Positions 1 through 11,398 of a DNA stretch of 64,000 nucleotides are shown one piece after another. A program made the translations under genes and the position numbers. Each line of letters starts with the position of its first letter. Positions within the stretch are counted from its first letter, which is position 1. The stretch spans positions 17,406,354 through 17,470,353 of the forward strand of contig OX235272.1 in NCBI GenBank assembly GCA_944472155.2. Reading direction: 5' to 3'. This DNA is from Trichobilharzia szidati. Taxonomy: Eukaryota; Platyhelminthes; Trematoda; Strigeidida; Schistosomatidae. The notes under the pieces were generated by a model. The model did not search any database and was not told where the DNA came from. It saw nothing but the letters and a program-made list of their open reading frames with translations.

Positions 1-170
1 CATGAACCAAATTTATGTAATTTAAATAATACTTATCCATGCCTGTACAATTGGTGTGTCCTACACAGGTAGGAAAAAATGTATTTTATTAAATTACTAT
101 AATTAAATATGTTTACTAATCGTATATGTAATTTATCATATCGATGATGCCTGTAAACTGGCGTCCCTCA
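1..170. other. Unassigned AT-rich sequence
   Basis: No gene or recognised repeat seen. An (ATTT)n microsatellite lies just after it at about 190-216. Confidence 0.5.
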
Positions 171-199
171 TGTACAAAATGAGAATATACTATTATTTA

Positions 200-1110
200 T
201 TTATTTATTTATTTATACCTTCCAGTTTGTGGGAAATCAGACATATATATGTTATCGACGAAGTCCAGATCCTCCAAGTTTTTTGTGTGAGTCCATTTTA
301 TGCCTGTTTCCTCATCGCCCGCTCTTTGTCGCATTATCCAGTCTACTGCGATCAGGAAAATCATTGGCGATAGTTGGCAGCCAGCCAGCCTTATCTTACT
401 CCTGTCCTCACTTCGAAGGATTCCGTAAGTTTCCCGTTGTGGATTACCTCGCATGCAGCATTGTCATACAGCTGTTGGATGAGATGTATAATTGTTGGTG
501 GCACCCCGTAGTAGCGAAGTAGTTGCCAAATCATCTCTCGATCGACGCTGTTGACGGCCTTTTCAAAGTCGATGAAGTTGAGTGAGGTGGAGAGCTGACT
601 GCCATTCCAAGCTTTGTTCAGTGACGGTCCGTAATGTGGCGATTTCATCAATACATGACTTGTTTCTCCTGAATCCAGCCTGTTCCGGTCGAAGTTTTTC
701 ACTCAGGTTGGCATGTTTGATTCTCTCCAGGGTGATGCGGCTTAGTATTTTGCTTGGGATAGACAGGAGCATGAATCCGCGCCAGTTCTTGCATTGACTT
801 AAGTTTCCTTTCTTTGGTAGTTTGAATAAGTATGCTTTCTTCCAATCCTCGGGTACTTTGCCTTCTTTCCACACCTTCTCCAGTAGTGGCGTCATCAAGC
901 CCGATGTTATCTCTAAGTCCATTTTCAATGCTTCTGCTGGGATTCCATCTGGTCCTGCTGCTTTTCCAGCTTTTAGCATCTTGATTGCCTTCAGGACTTC
1001 TGGTTTCGTCGGGGGTTGGTGTTCACTGGTAGCTCTGTCTCCGTTGTTGGTATTGTTGGGCGCGTTGTCGGTGGTGGTAGATTTAGGAGTATTTTGAAGT
1101 TTTAAAAAGT
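200..1110 (-). mobile_element. LINE-A (subfamily B) reverse-transcriptase fragment, decayed
   Basis: Three overlapping minus frames give RT blocks in order: KAAGPDGIPAEALKM, NWRGFMLLSIPSKILSRI, RRNKSCIDEIATLR, then DFEKAVNSVDREM, and in another frame GCQLSPMIFLIAVDWIMRQ. The catalytic block reads LDFVDNI instead of FADD, so it is dead. Wording and 3' ends of sister copies suggest an RTE-type element. A fuller sister copy lies at 35960-37145. Confidence 0.85.
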
Positions 1111-1440
1111 GGAACGAACTCACTGGAATAGAGTGAAATTTGTTTATGTTCACGTGTTTAGGTGGTGAAGTTTGTATAAGGCATCATCATACAGGCAATG
1201 AATGGATGCCAATGGATACACAGGATAGGCTGCATATAAACTCAAGTGCCAATGTCACTGGTAAAACCAATTATTCTGTGAATAACTAATTTGTAATTAT
1301 CATAAATTGAAAAGGCATAGAGTTCCATCCACCTATTGGACATATTTAAATCCTGCATTGGTGAGTATACCTAAAGTTTTCACTTTTTAATCGCAGCGTA
1401 TGATCTTTCTTTCTGTGCACTAAACATCATTTACTTTCAG
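1111..1440 (+). other. Sequence upstream of G-alpha, possible 5' intron
   Basis: No ORF of interest. It ends in a pyrimidine stretch and TTTACTTTCAG at 1430-1440, which resembles an acceptor for a 5'-UTR exon starting at 1441. No promoter motif could be assigned. Confidence 0.4.
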
Positions 1441-1491
1441 GCGGCATTTCAATATCGATTTTGGATCGCGCCTTTTTCGAAAATATTTCTA

Positions 1492-1652
1492 ATGGGTTGT
1501 GCTGAAAGTACAGAAAGACGAGCCGCTGAAGCTCGCTCCCGAGATATTGATAAAACTTTAAGAGCTGATGGTGAGGCAGCAGGCAGAGAGGCAAAACTCT
1601 TGCTTCTTGGAGCAGGGGAGTCAGGGAAGAGCACCATCGTTAAGCAAATGAA
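1492..1652 (+). CDS. G-alpha exon 1 (start codon, P-loop)
   Basis: Starts at ATG 1492 (MGC...), the expected start because Gly2/Cys3 are the lipid-modified residues. It carries the P-loop GAGESGKST and ends two bases into a Lys codon. A 28-nt intron (1653-1680, GTATGT...CCGCAG) follows. A pyrimidine-rich acceptor-like TTTACTTTCAG ends at 1440, so part of the 5' UTR may come from an upstream exon. Confidence 0.93.
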
Positions 1653-4600
1653 GTATGTTGCAATGTTTTCTTATCCGCAGAATTATTCATATGTCGGGTT
1701 ATTCTGAGGAAGAATGCAAGAAGTATAAGCCTGTTGTATTCAGCAATACTATACAAAGTATGGTTGCTATCCTGAGAGCAATGGAACAGTTACAGATAGG
1801 CTGTGCATGTCCAAACGCAGTGGTATTGATTTAGATGCCTTAAAAACTGATTTTTAGAATGATATTACTACTATTTTAAATCTTGCACGAACAGATATAG
1901 ATGTCCTCCCCGATGAGGTGTCCAGTGCCTTGAAGAGGTTATGGTATGATCCGGGTGTTCAAGCAGCTGTGAGTAGATCGCGTGAATTTCAACTGAATGA
2001 TTCTGCATCATAGTAAGACAATTTGCAATTTTGAGTTATACTTAAGTTTCCTTGATTCTCTGGATAGGCTGTCGAGTCCAGGATATATTCCTACACAGCA
2101 GGACGTTCTTCGTACAAGAGTTAGGACGGGTGGTATTGTAGAAACACACTTTACTTTTAAAGGATTGAATATAAAGTAATCTCAGTAACAACAATCTTAC
2201 TATTAATTTTAGGATGTTTGATGTTGGAGGTCAGCGTTCTGAAAGAAAGAAGTGGATTCACTGTTTTGAAGGTGTAACAGCAATCATTTTTGTGGTTGCT
2301 ATAAGTGAATACGATTTAACTCTTGCTGAGGACCAAGAAATGGTAAATACTCTTAACGTTAAATTGTTAAAATCGTTTGATTCGTATGCAGTAATTTTTG
2401 TATTTCGTAAATAAGCCTTCAAACCCTATGAAAAAAACCGTATAGTACACTCTTTGCGTGAATATATATTTACCTACTTCCATTTGATGTTAGGATTGTT
2501 AGGTTCTGTACAAAACCTTCAGAGGTTTTTAAAAAGTCCCCCTATTACGATCAAATGTTCAGTTAGCAAGCGATGTTTATCAAACCAGGTAGATATCTTC
2601 AAGGGGAGAGACTGGCAATAATCACAGTGAAAATGTAAGTTACTAGATACACTGTTGTCATAATCTACAGTAGTGGAGATTCTTCTAATAAATATTTCTG
2701 TTATTAGGAAATGTAATGCTGAATGCTTATTATGGTATTAAAGTATTCTAGTTTGTCTACTAATTATATCTCAGCAAATATTTTCATCATTGTTTTTTCG
2801 TGGTTACTTAGGTGACTGAGAAGCTTTAAAACATGGTTAGACACTAAAGATTATGTGGAACATTCAGGTAACGGTTGTATAACTAACCTTAAAACTAAAT
2901 TAGCTGGATCAAAAGAGATTGATATTGGCATTTTCGTTTGCTGGATTAGCAACTAATACTTGCAATAGGAATGACTTATCGCCCTTTTTCTTATATCTAC
3001 TAGTTGCACAACTAAGATCAGTTACCTGAATATAAATATACGGAGTAAATTTCGTGCAATATATTACTCTGTAAATAATACAGGTTTACTGTACAATATT
3101 AATGACAGAGATTGATTTGAAAGTATTCTGCTAGCTGTATTTTGCTGTTGAAGTGATTTCCGTGAACAAATAAAATGCATGTAGTGTGTCTGATTCATGA
3201 TTCATTGTATGTTTATTGACTCATTTGCTTGTATTACTAGTATGTTCGTACTCAGATTCCTGTGCTAATTGGAGAAGTTGTATGGCCATTGGTTCTTCAA
3301 GTATTCAGATAGATTTTTTCTATGGTTTATTGCAAAAACTAGTTAATTTGTTTGTACTGATCTAGTAAAATGGCTGGATTCAACATAGAACTTGGCATCG
3401 AAGTCCAGCAGTTCGAGTTGCCACGTTCCAAATAGCACACAAAGGTAGACAAGAAGATGAGTGAAGAGAATCAATAGAGTTTTGACAAGTATAAGAGTGG
3501 AACAGAATGACTAATGGTAGAAAGGAATATGAGACTGAATATTACAGAGACTGAATACATCTGCGTAAGCCATTGACAACGATTTTGAGCCATTATCTCC
3601 AGCCATTGATTCTTAGAGTCCCGAGGCCCCCAACCCGAAAGTCTGCATCTCCCTACCTGACTCAGTTTAACTGTCAAGCATTTCATGGATTGATTGATGT
3701 CATGTTTTTGTTTGGCCACCATTTACGCTTTTCCAACCTGCGCGTATATCAGCTAGTAATGCCCGTCGGGGTGGGGGAGGCGATGATTAGGCATGCGCAG
3801 CACGATCTAGTAAAATAATCTCAATAATGTCGTTTAGTATCTCTATACATGTCTACTTCAACATAGCTTCCATAGATATAATACGAAGACAACGATCAGT
3901 AGAATGGTCGTAAAACAGTTAATTGTAACAAACTTAGTGGAGTATCAAATAATCCAACAAACTTTATAAATTCATATAATATGAGAGCTACTCTAACTAA
4001 TAGTCTTGAAATCACTTTTTGTTTATGGTTGCTGCTCTTTGCATTTATAGATAATTAGTAGTTATCCACTGTAAAACTAAAAGGATTATCAGTATCAGTA
4101 GCATATCGAGTTCTGTAACTATTGATCACATACCATTGCAAAATTATTAATAGTCTTAAGTGCCTGCCCGAAGGATTTTAGACATTTTTTATGTAAATGA
4201 TTATTTCCTCCAAAAGGGATTATATCTTACTTCTATCGTGATCGTAATATGAGACAATGATATGTTAGTGAATACTCACAGCTAAGGTTACAGCTATTCC
4301 TGCATCTACTTATCAGGTAGTAGGCTTTTACCACCAACCTAAATGTCATTTCCAATGTCCTTTATATATATTATTCATTTTAATGTTTTTCTCTTGCCTT
4401 TATTTTGTTCACATAGTCTGGTCATTTTTTCATTTAGTGTTTTTCTCCGCCAGCTGTACGTCAGTTTACTAGTTTATTTTGTTAATACACAACAACAATC
4501 ACTTGAATTTCCATGTATTCTTCAGTGAGCCACACTTATTGTAGGTGCTAGTGATACTAACTGATTGCTGAAAACTTATTAAGTGAAACTGAGTTTGAAC

Positions 4601-7600
4601 GGGTGGCCTAGTGGTTGAAGGTTGAGTGCCTAGACTAACCCACTGGCACCTCCTACAAAGATTATACGATTTCCCTAAAACAAATACACCTGAGGTGCCG
4701 TTAAAAGCAGTTTATAAAGATGATGATTTCACCCTACCATGGTTTAGCTCTATAGTTAGTAATTATTCCAAAACCTTTGTATGCATAGCTAATAAAATAT
4801 ATTATGCGAAAGATGTGTTTAAATTCATAAACAGAATTAAGGGTATCACAATTATAAATGAAACTATTATAGTTTTGGGCCTAGCATCTTTGTATACGTC
4901 TGACAGAAACGGTTACTTACAATATATGTGAACTAATAAATAATAAGTCAGTAAATACTGGGAAAACCCTAGAGAATTAATATTAAAGTGTAACATGAAT
5001 GTAAATCTTAAATTTGATGACGAAACCTACAGACATTTGAATGGGAGTGTGATGGGCTTCCTATGGGGTCCCACGTTAGATTTCAAAGTAAACTTAAAGA
5101 TGGTCTTTTAAACCCTGTTATCAAGTGATTTTCTTTTGCAAGTTTGACCACGGATTGATATCAGTTAGAGAACCATTGAAAACCAGGAATTACTGGACAG
5201 CTGTTCTCTAACTGATATTAATCCGTGGTTAGACACGTGAAAACAAATCTAATCATTACAAACCAATTCTTACAAATTCTCTTTCTGTTGCCGATATATG
5301 GATGATACGTTCATCCTTTGTGTAATTAATTACAGAGATGCTAACTAACTTTAAAGTCAGATTTAAAGGTCTGTTGCAAATTACATTTCCCACATGACTT
5401 GTTATGATTCCAAAACTGTAAAACGAATTACCTATGCTAGGCACCTTGTTTATATCTATCAGTTCATATGGTCCAGTGGAGCCAGTTGTATAGACCGGTG
5501 CTCTAGAAACTTAGTATTTCGTGCTCGGGAACACTTACCAGTGTCTAAATATAGGTGTAGTAAAAACTTTCAACAGTCCTAAATTACATCACCTTGCCCT
5601 AAACAGTCCATATCATCTATTGGGTACCGAATAAATTACTAAAAGGCTATCGCTTAAAGCAGCCGGAGCTCTGTATGCAAAAGGAACAGGTCCAGCCACT
5701 GTTGGTATGCTGGCCTGCAGTGGGACCTATAAATTATATTATTTTCTTAATTTATCTAATATTCAGTTTAGTGCTTTATTGATTCATATTACCACTTATA
5801 AATGCTTTCGAACTGTGGTCTGTTAACATTGATTGATTTAATGTTATTTAAAAGTTTGACATTGGTATAATAAGGTGAGCAATATTGAGGTTAGGCGTCG
5901 AGTGCTAGGTAAGGAGGGGAAATCAATCGACGAGACTGTGAAATTACATCGACTGAGATGGTTAGGACATGTGTTACGTATGCCTTGTCATCGCCTTCCT
6001 CGACAATGGGCAATGTTAGCTGATATAGGGTCAGGCTGGAAAAGAGCTAGCGGCGGTCAAACCAAAACATGGCCTTATCAGTCAATGAAATCTACAACAG
6101 TTAGTTTAAGCCAGCCACGTAGGAAGGTGTAGACTTCCTGACTGGTTGGGGTCCTCGGGACGGTAAAAACCAATGGTTGGAAACAATTGGTGACATGGCT
6201 CAATGGCTGGCGCAGATGCATCCACTCCTTGTGACTTATGATTTCCAATGAAACTGTTTTGTTCTTCGTTATTACTATTCCTTTGTCTCACACCTCTGTT
6301 TACTGTCTCTAATATGCATTTCTCCTACTTTCTTCTCTTGCTTTGTGTGCTACATGGAGTGTGGCGACTTGAACTGTCGCACATATGTGCAAAGTTCTAC
6401 GTCGAAAACAGACTGACCGACCGAATAATTCTTCAATTACTATGGATATATATAAATGTAGAACCTGGTGAAGAAGATATACTGAAAAGAATATTCTCTG
6501 TCCATCAATAGATCTTTAAATAAAATAATGCTATCAATGATAGTAAAATTAGGAGAGTGAGAAATTGTAGTCGCAAGTTTGTTTATCAAGTCTATCGTTT
6601 TTAAGAAACAGATGCACTGGCAAAGTATGCAGATAAATTAAATGCTCACTATTCTTCATGTAATTATTCTCTATTCTGTTTATCACAGTCTCTCATTTTT
6701 GCCACCTTTATGTCTTCTTAATGAAGTGTGGTAGCTTGGACTGCTACTGCAGTTAAGTACAAAGTTCTACGTTGAAATTTTAGTTCAATTTATGCAAGAA
6801 ATCGTAATCAGACACTTAGAAATAAAAAGGTTTTTCATATAACTTTGATTCGGTAAAGGTGTAGTTAGTGAATTTCTACACCAGTGGTTTTTGGAAGGTA
6901 TAAACAGAGCAGCTTATACTTACCATTTCCTAACCTAACTGCCTAGCACTTTTGTACTTATGGAGAAGTCCAATAAAATCAATAACCATTTCAACCCTGT
7001 GACCATCACACACAAACATGATCAATATGAAATTAATATATTGCATTCCACTTGACCTTTTGAGTGAAATTTTAACTGTGGGGATTAGAAAACAGTGCTG
7101 ATATTTTTTTTCTTTTCGGGTTAGTGAGTTTGCCGCTTTTCCTGTTATTATTATTATTACTATGATTAATGATATTAATTATCATTAATTCGGGCTGTCA
7201 GCGTAACATATGGATTTAGCAGCACATCTCCATTCCACCCTGTTCTTTTCTATCTTTTTTAGCCAGCTCTACGATTTCCCATAAGCTCCCACATTGTCAT
7301 ACTATCTTGGTCGGTCGGTTTTCGATATCGAATTTTGCACATATGTGCGGCTGTTCAAGTTGCCACACTCCATGTAGCACACAAAGCAAGAGAAGAAAGT
7401 AGGAGAAATGCATATTAGAGACAGTAAACAGAGGTGTGAGATAAAGAAATAGTAACGAAGAACAAAAGAGTTTCATTGGAAATCGTAAGTCACAAGGAGT
7501 GGATGCATCTGCGCCAACCATTGACAACGATTTTGAGCCATGTCACCAATTGTTTCCAACCATTGGTTTTTACCGTCCCGAAGACCCCAACCAGTCAGGA

Positions 7601-9557
7601 AGTCTACACCTTCCTACGTGACTGGCTTAGACTAACTGTTGTGGATTTCATTGACTGGTGCCATGTTTTGGTTTGACCGCCACTGGCTAGCTCTTTTCCA
7701 GCCTGACCCTATATCAGCTAACATTGCCCATTGTCGAGGAAGGCGATGACTAGGCATGCGTAGCACATGTCCTAACCTGTCATACTATCTCCTCCATGTT
7801 AAACTGGGAACCACGACTGACTGGTCTTTTTCTATTCGGGTTCCACTCTAGGGCATGTCCCTTATATTTTACTTGGTCAGATTTTCATTTGGTTTTATCC
7901 TCAGGATTACTCAACTTCCAGTGATTATGTGATTTCGATCCTACTTGATGGTTATATTGTCATGAATGCTGAACAAAGTAGAGTTTTGCATAAAAATTTC
8001 ATCATATTAAGTTGCCAAGCTTTGGAAATGTATATGTCACCATATTTTTCCCATAATTCTTTTCCCTTCGTGTTCTAGTTATTTATCTTCCTTTTTTTCT
8101 CACGTTGATATACAAAAAGGTTGGCTGTGTTTGATCATAGATTTTTGCTTTCCATCTCCCTTCTTTCTCCCGAACATTTCTGTTTATTATGGTTCTTTTG
8201 AAAATCTTCTTTTCTCTCTACACTACCTTTGTGTGTTGAATGGAGTGTGACAACTTAAACTGCTGCAATTCTGTGCAAATTTTTCTCTGTTGAAACAGTC
8301 TATCAATCAAAGAAACGATTTTACAGTGAGCATTAATAAGTTTTGCGTTATTCTAGGGGATTTCAAGCTGTGGTGAGAGCTGGCTGCTAACCAAAGTTGG
8401 TAGACAGTAATTGACGTCAGTGTTTATGTCCCCAATATTGTTGGTGAGAAAATGAGAGAACAAAGGCTTTGCGTAGGCGGATACAGTTAGCATATGGATG
8501 ATCTGACACAGCCACAAAGAGATGCAAGGTTAACTTTCTGTGAGAAACAACCAATCAAAAGACTGTATTTTCTACTAACAATAATCTACAATAATGTACA
8601 TTAAAATCTATAAATATGTGTTGATTTTCTTTAGTAAACGATCTGTTGCCTGAGTCTTGCCTTCTGTCGTTACAAAGCCATCTCAACATATTTCTGACTG
8701 TATCTTCGTAGCTGCTCACGCATGTCGGTGAAGCAAACTATATTGTTCCTATTAATATTTAAAAAAACTTCATGGACAGGTGCTTTATTTACTCAACTTC
8801 CCGGATGTGAAATTTCACTTTGCTGTTTTAACTGCGAGTCTGATTGTTGTTCAACAACAATAGTTGAGCGTATGTACACTTATTCTGTTTACTAGAAGGT
8901 AATTTTGTTGGTTCTTCCCAACTTTTTAAAAATTTATCTTGGCTGCAGAGTCCAAAAATTCCTTGTGAACATTTAAGTTAAAGATTAAAGATTGTCTTAA
9001 GTTCATATTTTTAGCCTTACCTCTGGCAAAGGTTGCCATTGTTATAGAAACATCATCGTTCCCTTAGGTCAGTGCTTATCAATTACTTTTTATGGTACTC
9101 ATCAAAGACATGAATTCTTCACACTTCTTCCCCGCACGCACAAACACGTTGCCTTGAGACTGCTGATGTTACCACAGGAATATGGTCGACTAACTGTAGC
9201 AGTTGATTCCCACTGAGTGGACCTCTCCTCCAATCTGGGCAACTAAGGAGTCTTATCAACCACCATAGGATAATTATGTCTCATAACTCTTTGAAGACGA
9301 CTGGATTCCAAAAGACGACTAGCTGAGGCGGTGTTATTCAGATCCCGATCTTTAGTACCAATCATCCTTGTTTAATCTATCTTGTCTTTACTTTACATTT
9401 CAGAATCGAATGATGGAATCAATGAGGCTTTTTAGTTCAATATGCAACAACCAGTGGTTCAGGGAAACAAGCATCATTCTATTTTTGAATAAGCGAGATT
9501 TATTTGAAGATAAAATTATGAAATCTCCATTAACTATATGTTTTCCTGATTACACTG
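1492..9557 (+). CDS. GNAI: G-protein alpha subunit, Gi/o class (six exons, 3' end missing)
   Basis: Join 1492-1652, 1681-1822, 1858-2012, 2047-2175, 2213-2342, 9404-9557; all junctions are GT-AG and in phase, giving about 290 residues. Heterotrimeric G-protein alpha subunits bind GTP at the inner plasma membrane and relay receptor signals; Gi/o members typically inhibit adenylyl cyclase or act through beta-gamma. Visible marks: N-terminal MGC (myristoylation and palmitoylation site), P-loop GAGESGKST at residues 40-48, switch I with the Arg-Val-Arg-Thr segment, switch [15 protein letters not shown] with the catalytic Gln, and the guanine-binding NKRD. The family is usually about 354 residues. 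The last exon, with the TCAT motif and C-terminal tail, is not seen after 9557. The Gi-like wording of exons 1, 2, 5 and 6 makes Gi/o much more likely than Gs, Gq or G12. Four micro-introns precede one 7-kb intron. Confidence 0.93.
1681..1822 (+). CDS. G-alpha exon 2
   Basis: Completes Lys54 and continues [19 protein letters not shown] and on to LQI plus eight further residues, closely following the Gi helical-domain sequence. The donor after GCA GTG opens a 35-nt intron (1823-1857). That intron removes the in-frame TAG at 1855-1857 and an apparent frameshift, and leaves the same residue spacing as other Gi proteins. Confidence 0.85.
1858..2012 (+). CDS. G-alpha exon 3 (helical domain)
   Basis: Reads [20 protein letters not shown] and on through RLWYDPGVQ to [11 protein letters not shown], the conserved end of the helical domain. 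It ends two bases into a Tyr codon. A 34-nt intron (2013-2046, GTAAGA...CTTAAG) follows. Confidence 0.9.
2047..2175 (+). CDS. G-alpha exon 4 (switch I)
   Basis: Reads [20 protein letters not shown] then [19 protein letters not shown]. It holds the switch I Arg (site of cholera-toxin-type modification in other family members) and the Mg-binding Thr. The second Thr of the usual T-T-G-I is Gly here. A 37-nt intron (2176-2212) follows. Confidence 0.95.
2213..2342 (+). CDS. G-alpha exon 5 (switch II)
   Basis: Reads [20 protein letters not shown] and on to LAEDQEM. It holds DVGGQ with the GTPase Gln and ends in phase 0 at the conserved EM/NRM junction. The next intron is about 7.06 kb (2343-9403). 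Confidence 0.96.
2343..3358 (+). other. G-alpha intron, no recognised element
   Basis: AT-rich intron sequence; nothing coding or repetitive was recognised. Confidence 0.5.
3372..3803 (-). mobile_element. LINE-B 3' fragment with 13-bp target duplication
   Basis: Minus-strand 3' end of the LINE-B family, 5'-truncated. It is bounded by the exact direct repeat GATCTAGTAAAAT at 3359-3371 and 3804-3816, showing insertion into the G-alpha intron by target-primed retrotransposition. Confidence 0.9.
3817..4520. other. G-alpha intron, no recognised element
   Basis: AT-rich, no support for any gene. Short open frames here are not conserved-looking. Confidence 0.45.
5150..5240. repeat. Palindromic fragment of the hammerhead SINE end
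   Basis: GATTGATATCAGTTAGAGAA appears on the left and its near-exact inverse, TTCTCTAACTGATATTAATC, on the right around a short centre. Both are the terminal block of the SM-alpha-like repeat, so this looks like an internally deleted inverted pair inserted in the Penelope RT. Confidence 0.7.
5864..6430 (+). mobile_element. LINE-B 3' fragment nested in Penelope element
   Basis: Starts inside the C-terminal ORF ([19 protein letters not shown], then [13 protein letters not shown]) and runs through the 3' UTR to a CCGACCGA tail. The Penelope 3' UTR continues on the other side, as comparison with the copy at 49550-49870 shows. Confidence 0.8.
6660..6785 (+). mobile_element. Old LINE-B 3' tail
   Basis: Diverged copy of the LINE-B 3' UTR: a CT-rich part, then GAAGTGTGGTAGCTTGGACT, then CAAAGTTCTACGTTGAA. 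Confidence 0.6.
7140..7870 (-). mobile_element. Diverged LINE-A 3' end interrupted by LINE-B
   Basis: (TTA)n at 7145-7160 is the inverted tail. The CTCCTCCATGT block and TCGGGTTCCACTC of LINE-A appear at 7785-7855. LINE-B occupies 7308-7777. Confidence 0.65.
7308..7777 (-). mobile_element. LINE-B 3' fragment with 13-bp target duplication
   Basis: Bounded by TGTCATACTATCT at 7295-7307 and 7778-7790. The minus-strand tail is the GGTCGGTCGG repeat at 7309-7318. Confidence 0.9.
8160..8300 (+). mobile_element. Old LINE-B 3' tail
   Basis: Diverged match to the LINE-B 3' UTR: CTTTGTGTGTTGAATGGAGT, then CTGCTGCAATTCTGTGCAAA. Confidence 0.6.
8340..9403 (+). other. G-alpha intron, no recognised element
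   Basis: No coding or repeat assignment could be supported; it ends in the exon-6 acceptor at 9403. Confidence 0.45.
9404..9557 (+). CDS. G-alpha exon 6 (NKxD)
   Basis: Preceded by CATTTCAG and followed by GTAAGT. Reads [36 protein letters not shown] and [12 protein letters not shown]. It contains the guanine-specificity NKRD and ends in phase 1, where the family's last intron commonly lies. About 62 residues should remain in one more exon. Confidence 0.95.
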
Positions 9558-9884
9558 GTAAGTGTATAATTTCATCTTTTTAATCATTTAAATTATACCG
9601 TATAATATACTATTTGATGTTCGTAAATTTTTTCCATAATACCTTTTCTTACTTTACTAACTATTTTGTGCGTTTACAACCTACTATTAAGACAAATAAA
9701 GTGTGGAAGAGAAGACAGTTACAGTTGCTAACGTCTTTTCTGCAAGTAGAACATGTCTTATGTTTATCGTTACTGCTGCTCTCTGTCAACGCGTACTCAC
9801 ATTGATAAGCATCAGATTGTCTTAAGTGTTACGTATAAGATAAATCTAATCGAAAGCTTTTAAGTAGTTTATACAATTATTCCC

Positions 9885-10112
9885 TTTCGTGACATTATTA
9901 TTATTATGGTCTCCATTGCGTTTGGTTCTCTGCTAGAGTCTTCACCTGGCTCCAAGTCACCCTCGCACTGACGACCAACTTGCCGCTTCCCTTTCGGGTT
10001 CCACTCGAGCGATGGTTTGTCTAGTGATGTCACGCACTTGATGGTTTGTTTCCTCAGAGTATGGCCAGCCAATCCATCTCCATTTCTTTCTGCCTATTTG
10101 TTTCACAAGCGG
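9885..10112 (-). mobile_element. LINE-A (subfamily B) 3' end, cut by the assembly gap
   Basis: Inverted ATT tail, then the antisense 3' ORF end (NAME-TIII-like shadow). TCGGGTTCCACTCGAGCGATGG and the following block match the antisense of copies at 15437 and 48955. Runs directly into the N block. Confidence 0.75.
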
Positions 10113-10608
10113 NNNNNNNNNNNNNNNNNNNNNNNNNNNNNNNNNNNNNNNNNNNNNNNNNNNNNNNNNNNNNNNNNNNNNNNNNNNNNNNNNNNNNNNN
10201 NNNNNNNNNNNNNNNNNNNNNNNNNNNNNNNNNNNNNNNNNNNNNNNNNNNNNNNNNNNNNNNNNNNNNNNNNNNNNNNNNNNNNNNNNNNNNNNNNNNN
10301 NNNNNNNNNNNNNNNNNNNNNNNNNNNNNNNNNNNNNNNNNNNNNNNNNNNNNNNNNNNNNNNNNNNNNNNNNNNNNNNNNNNNNNNNNNNNNNNNNNNN
10401 NNNNNNNNNNNNNNNNNNNNNNNNNNNNNNNNNNNNNNNNNNNNNNNNNNNNNNNNNNNNNNNNNNNNNNNNNNNNNNNNNNNNNNNNNNNNNNNNNNNN
10501 NNNNNNNNNNNNNNNNNNNNNNNNNNNNNNNNNNNNNNNNNNNNNNNNNNNNNNNNNNNNNNNNNNNNNNNNNNNNNNNNNNNNNNNNNNNNNNNNNNNN
10601 NNNNNNNN
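10113..10608. other. Assembly gap (496 N)
   Basis: Unknown sequence flanked by inverted LINE-A copies. True length is uncertain. Missing terminal exons of G-alpha and FANCI may lie here. Confidence 0.9.
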
Positions 10609-11060
10609 AGCGCCTCATAAACAGCATCTCAAACAAACTACAGTCCTTCATTAACAGTCAGTTGTCTTCGCTCAATACCACTCAAGATCAGATGGCTGGC
10701 CAGAAAAGATCAGCAACAGAGATCTATGGCAATCAGCGAACCAATCCAGCAGGAACCGATTGTGAAACAAATAAGCAGGAAGAAATGGAGATGGATTGGC
10801 TAGCCATACTCTGAGGAAATCATCAAGTAACATCACAAGCCAGGCCATCGCTCGAGTGTAACCCGAAAGGGCAGCGGTGAGTTGGTCATCAGTCCGAGGG
10901 TGGGTGACATGAAGGAGGTCATGTGAAGAGGAGACGAAAGCGTGTGGGCAGACTTGGAGCCAGGTGAAGACTCTAGCAGAGAACCGAACACAGTGGAGAC
11001 GCACGGCTGCAGCCCTATGTTTCTCTAGGAATTAAAGGAAACAATAATAATAGTAATAAA
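10609..11060 (+). mobile_element. LINE-A (subfamily B) 3' end
   Basis: Same 3' region as 15437-16093, with the block ending CTCTAGGAATTAAAGGAAAC followed by an AATAATAATAG tail at about 11040-11058. Confidence 0.8.
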
Positions 11061-11065
11061 GCCAG

Positions 11066-11218
11066 TCAGTTGGGATTCAATGCCCCATGAATTCCATACT
11101 TCAATGAATTCACAATGTATATAGTGTCACCATCATCCAGTGTCATTAGCAGGTATTGTTCCTTACAAGCAGCTTGATGAAACTCACTTTTAATCAGAAC
11201 TCCAGGAAGTCTATCCAT
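11066..11218 (-). other. Short unassigned open frame
   Basis: A 50-residue minus frame beginning MDRLPGVLIKSEFHQAACKE. It does not resemble the FANCI C-terminus. It may be a retroelement remnant; function unknown. Confidence 0.25.
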
Positions 11219-11398
11219 CCTGTATTCTATCACACTGATGAACAGTGAATCTAATCATCAAGTTCTCGTTTACGAGAAATTTAACAGATTTCAATAAAAA
11301 AATAATAGGCCTGATGCAATTTTTACTGCAAAAAACGAATTAGGTATACAAAAATAAAACAAAACAAAAAGGCTGGAATGATAATAAAGATTGATTAC

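Larger units (their letters stand above)
4640..6530 (+). mobile_element. Penelope-like element, decayed, with two nested insertions
   Basis: Degenerate + strand [14 protein letters not shown], then [10 protein letters not shown] and [11 protein letters not shown], then HLNGSV next to the catalytic YMDDTFIL at about 5295-5325. The GIY-YIG-like part reads [20 protein letters not shown] with [12 protein letters not shown] 3' UTR follows to about 5863 and resumes at 6431-6530 after a LINE-B insertion. A palindromic hammerhead-repeat fragment interrupts the RT at about 5150-5240. Confidence 0.75.

Noticed and set aside
1797..1857. Frameshift and in-frame stop in G-alpha suggesting a pseudogene
   Set aside because: A 35-nt GT-AG intron at 1823-1857 removes both and leaves the family's exact residue spacing.
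10017..10814. 265-codon open frame
   Set aside because: Most of it is translated N; it is an artefact of the assembly gap.
11066..11218. Last FANCI exon
   Set aside because: The frame has no similarity to the FANCI C-terminus, and no acceptor joins it in phase to exon 12.
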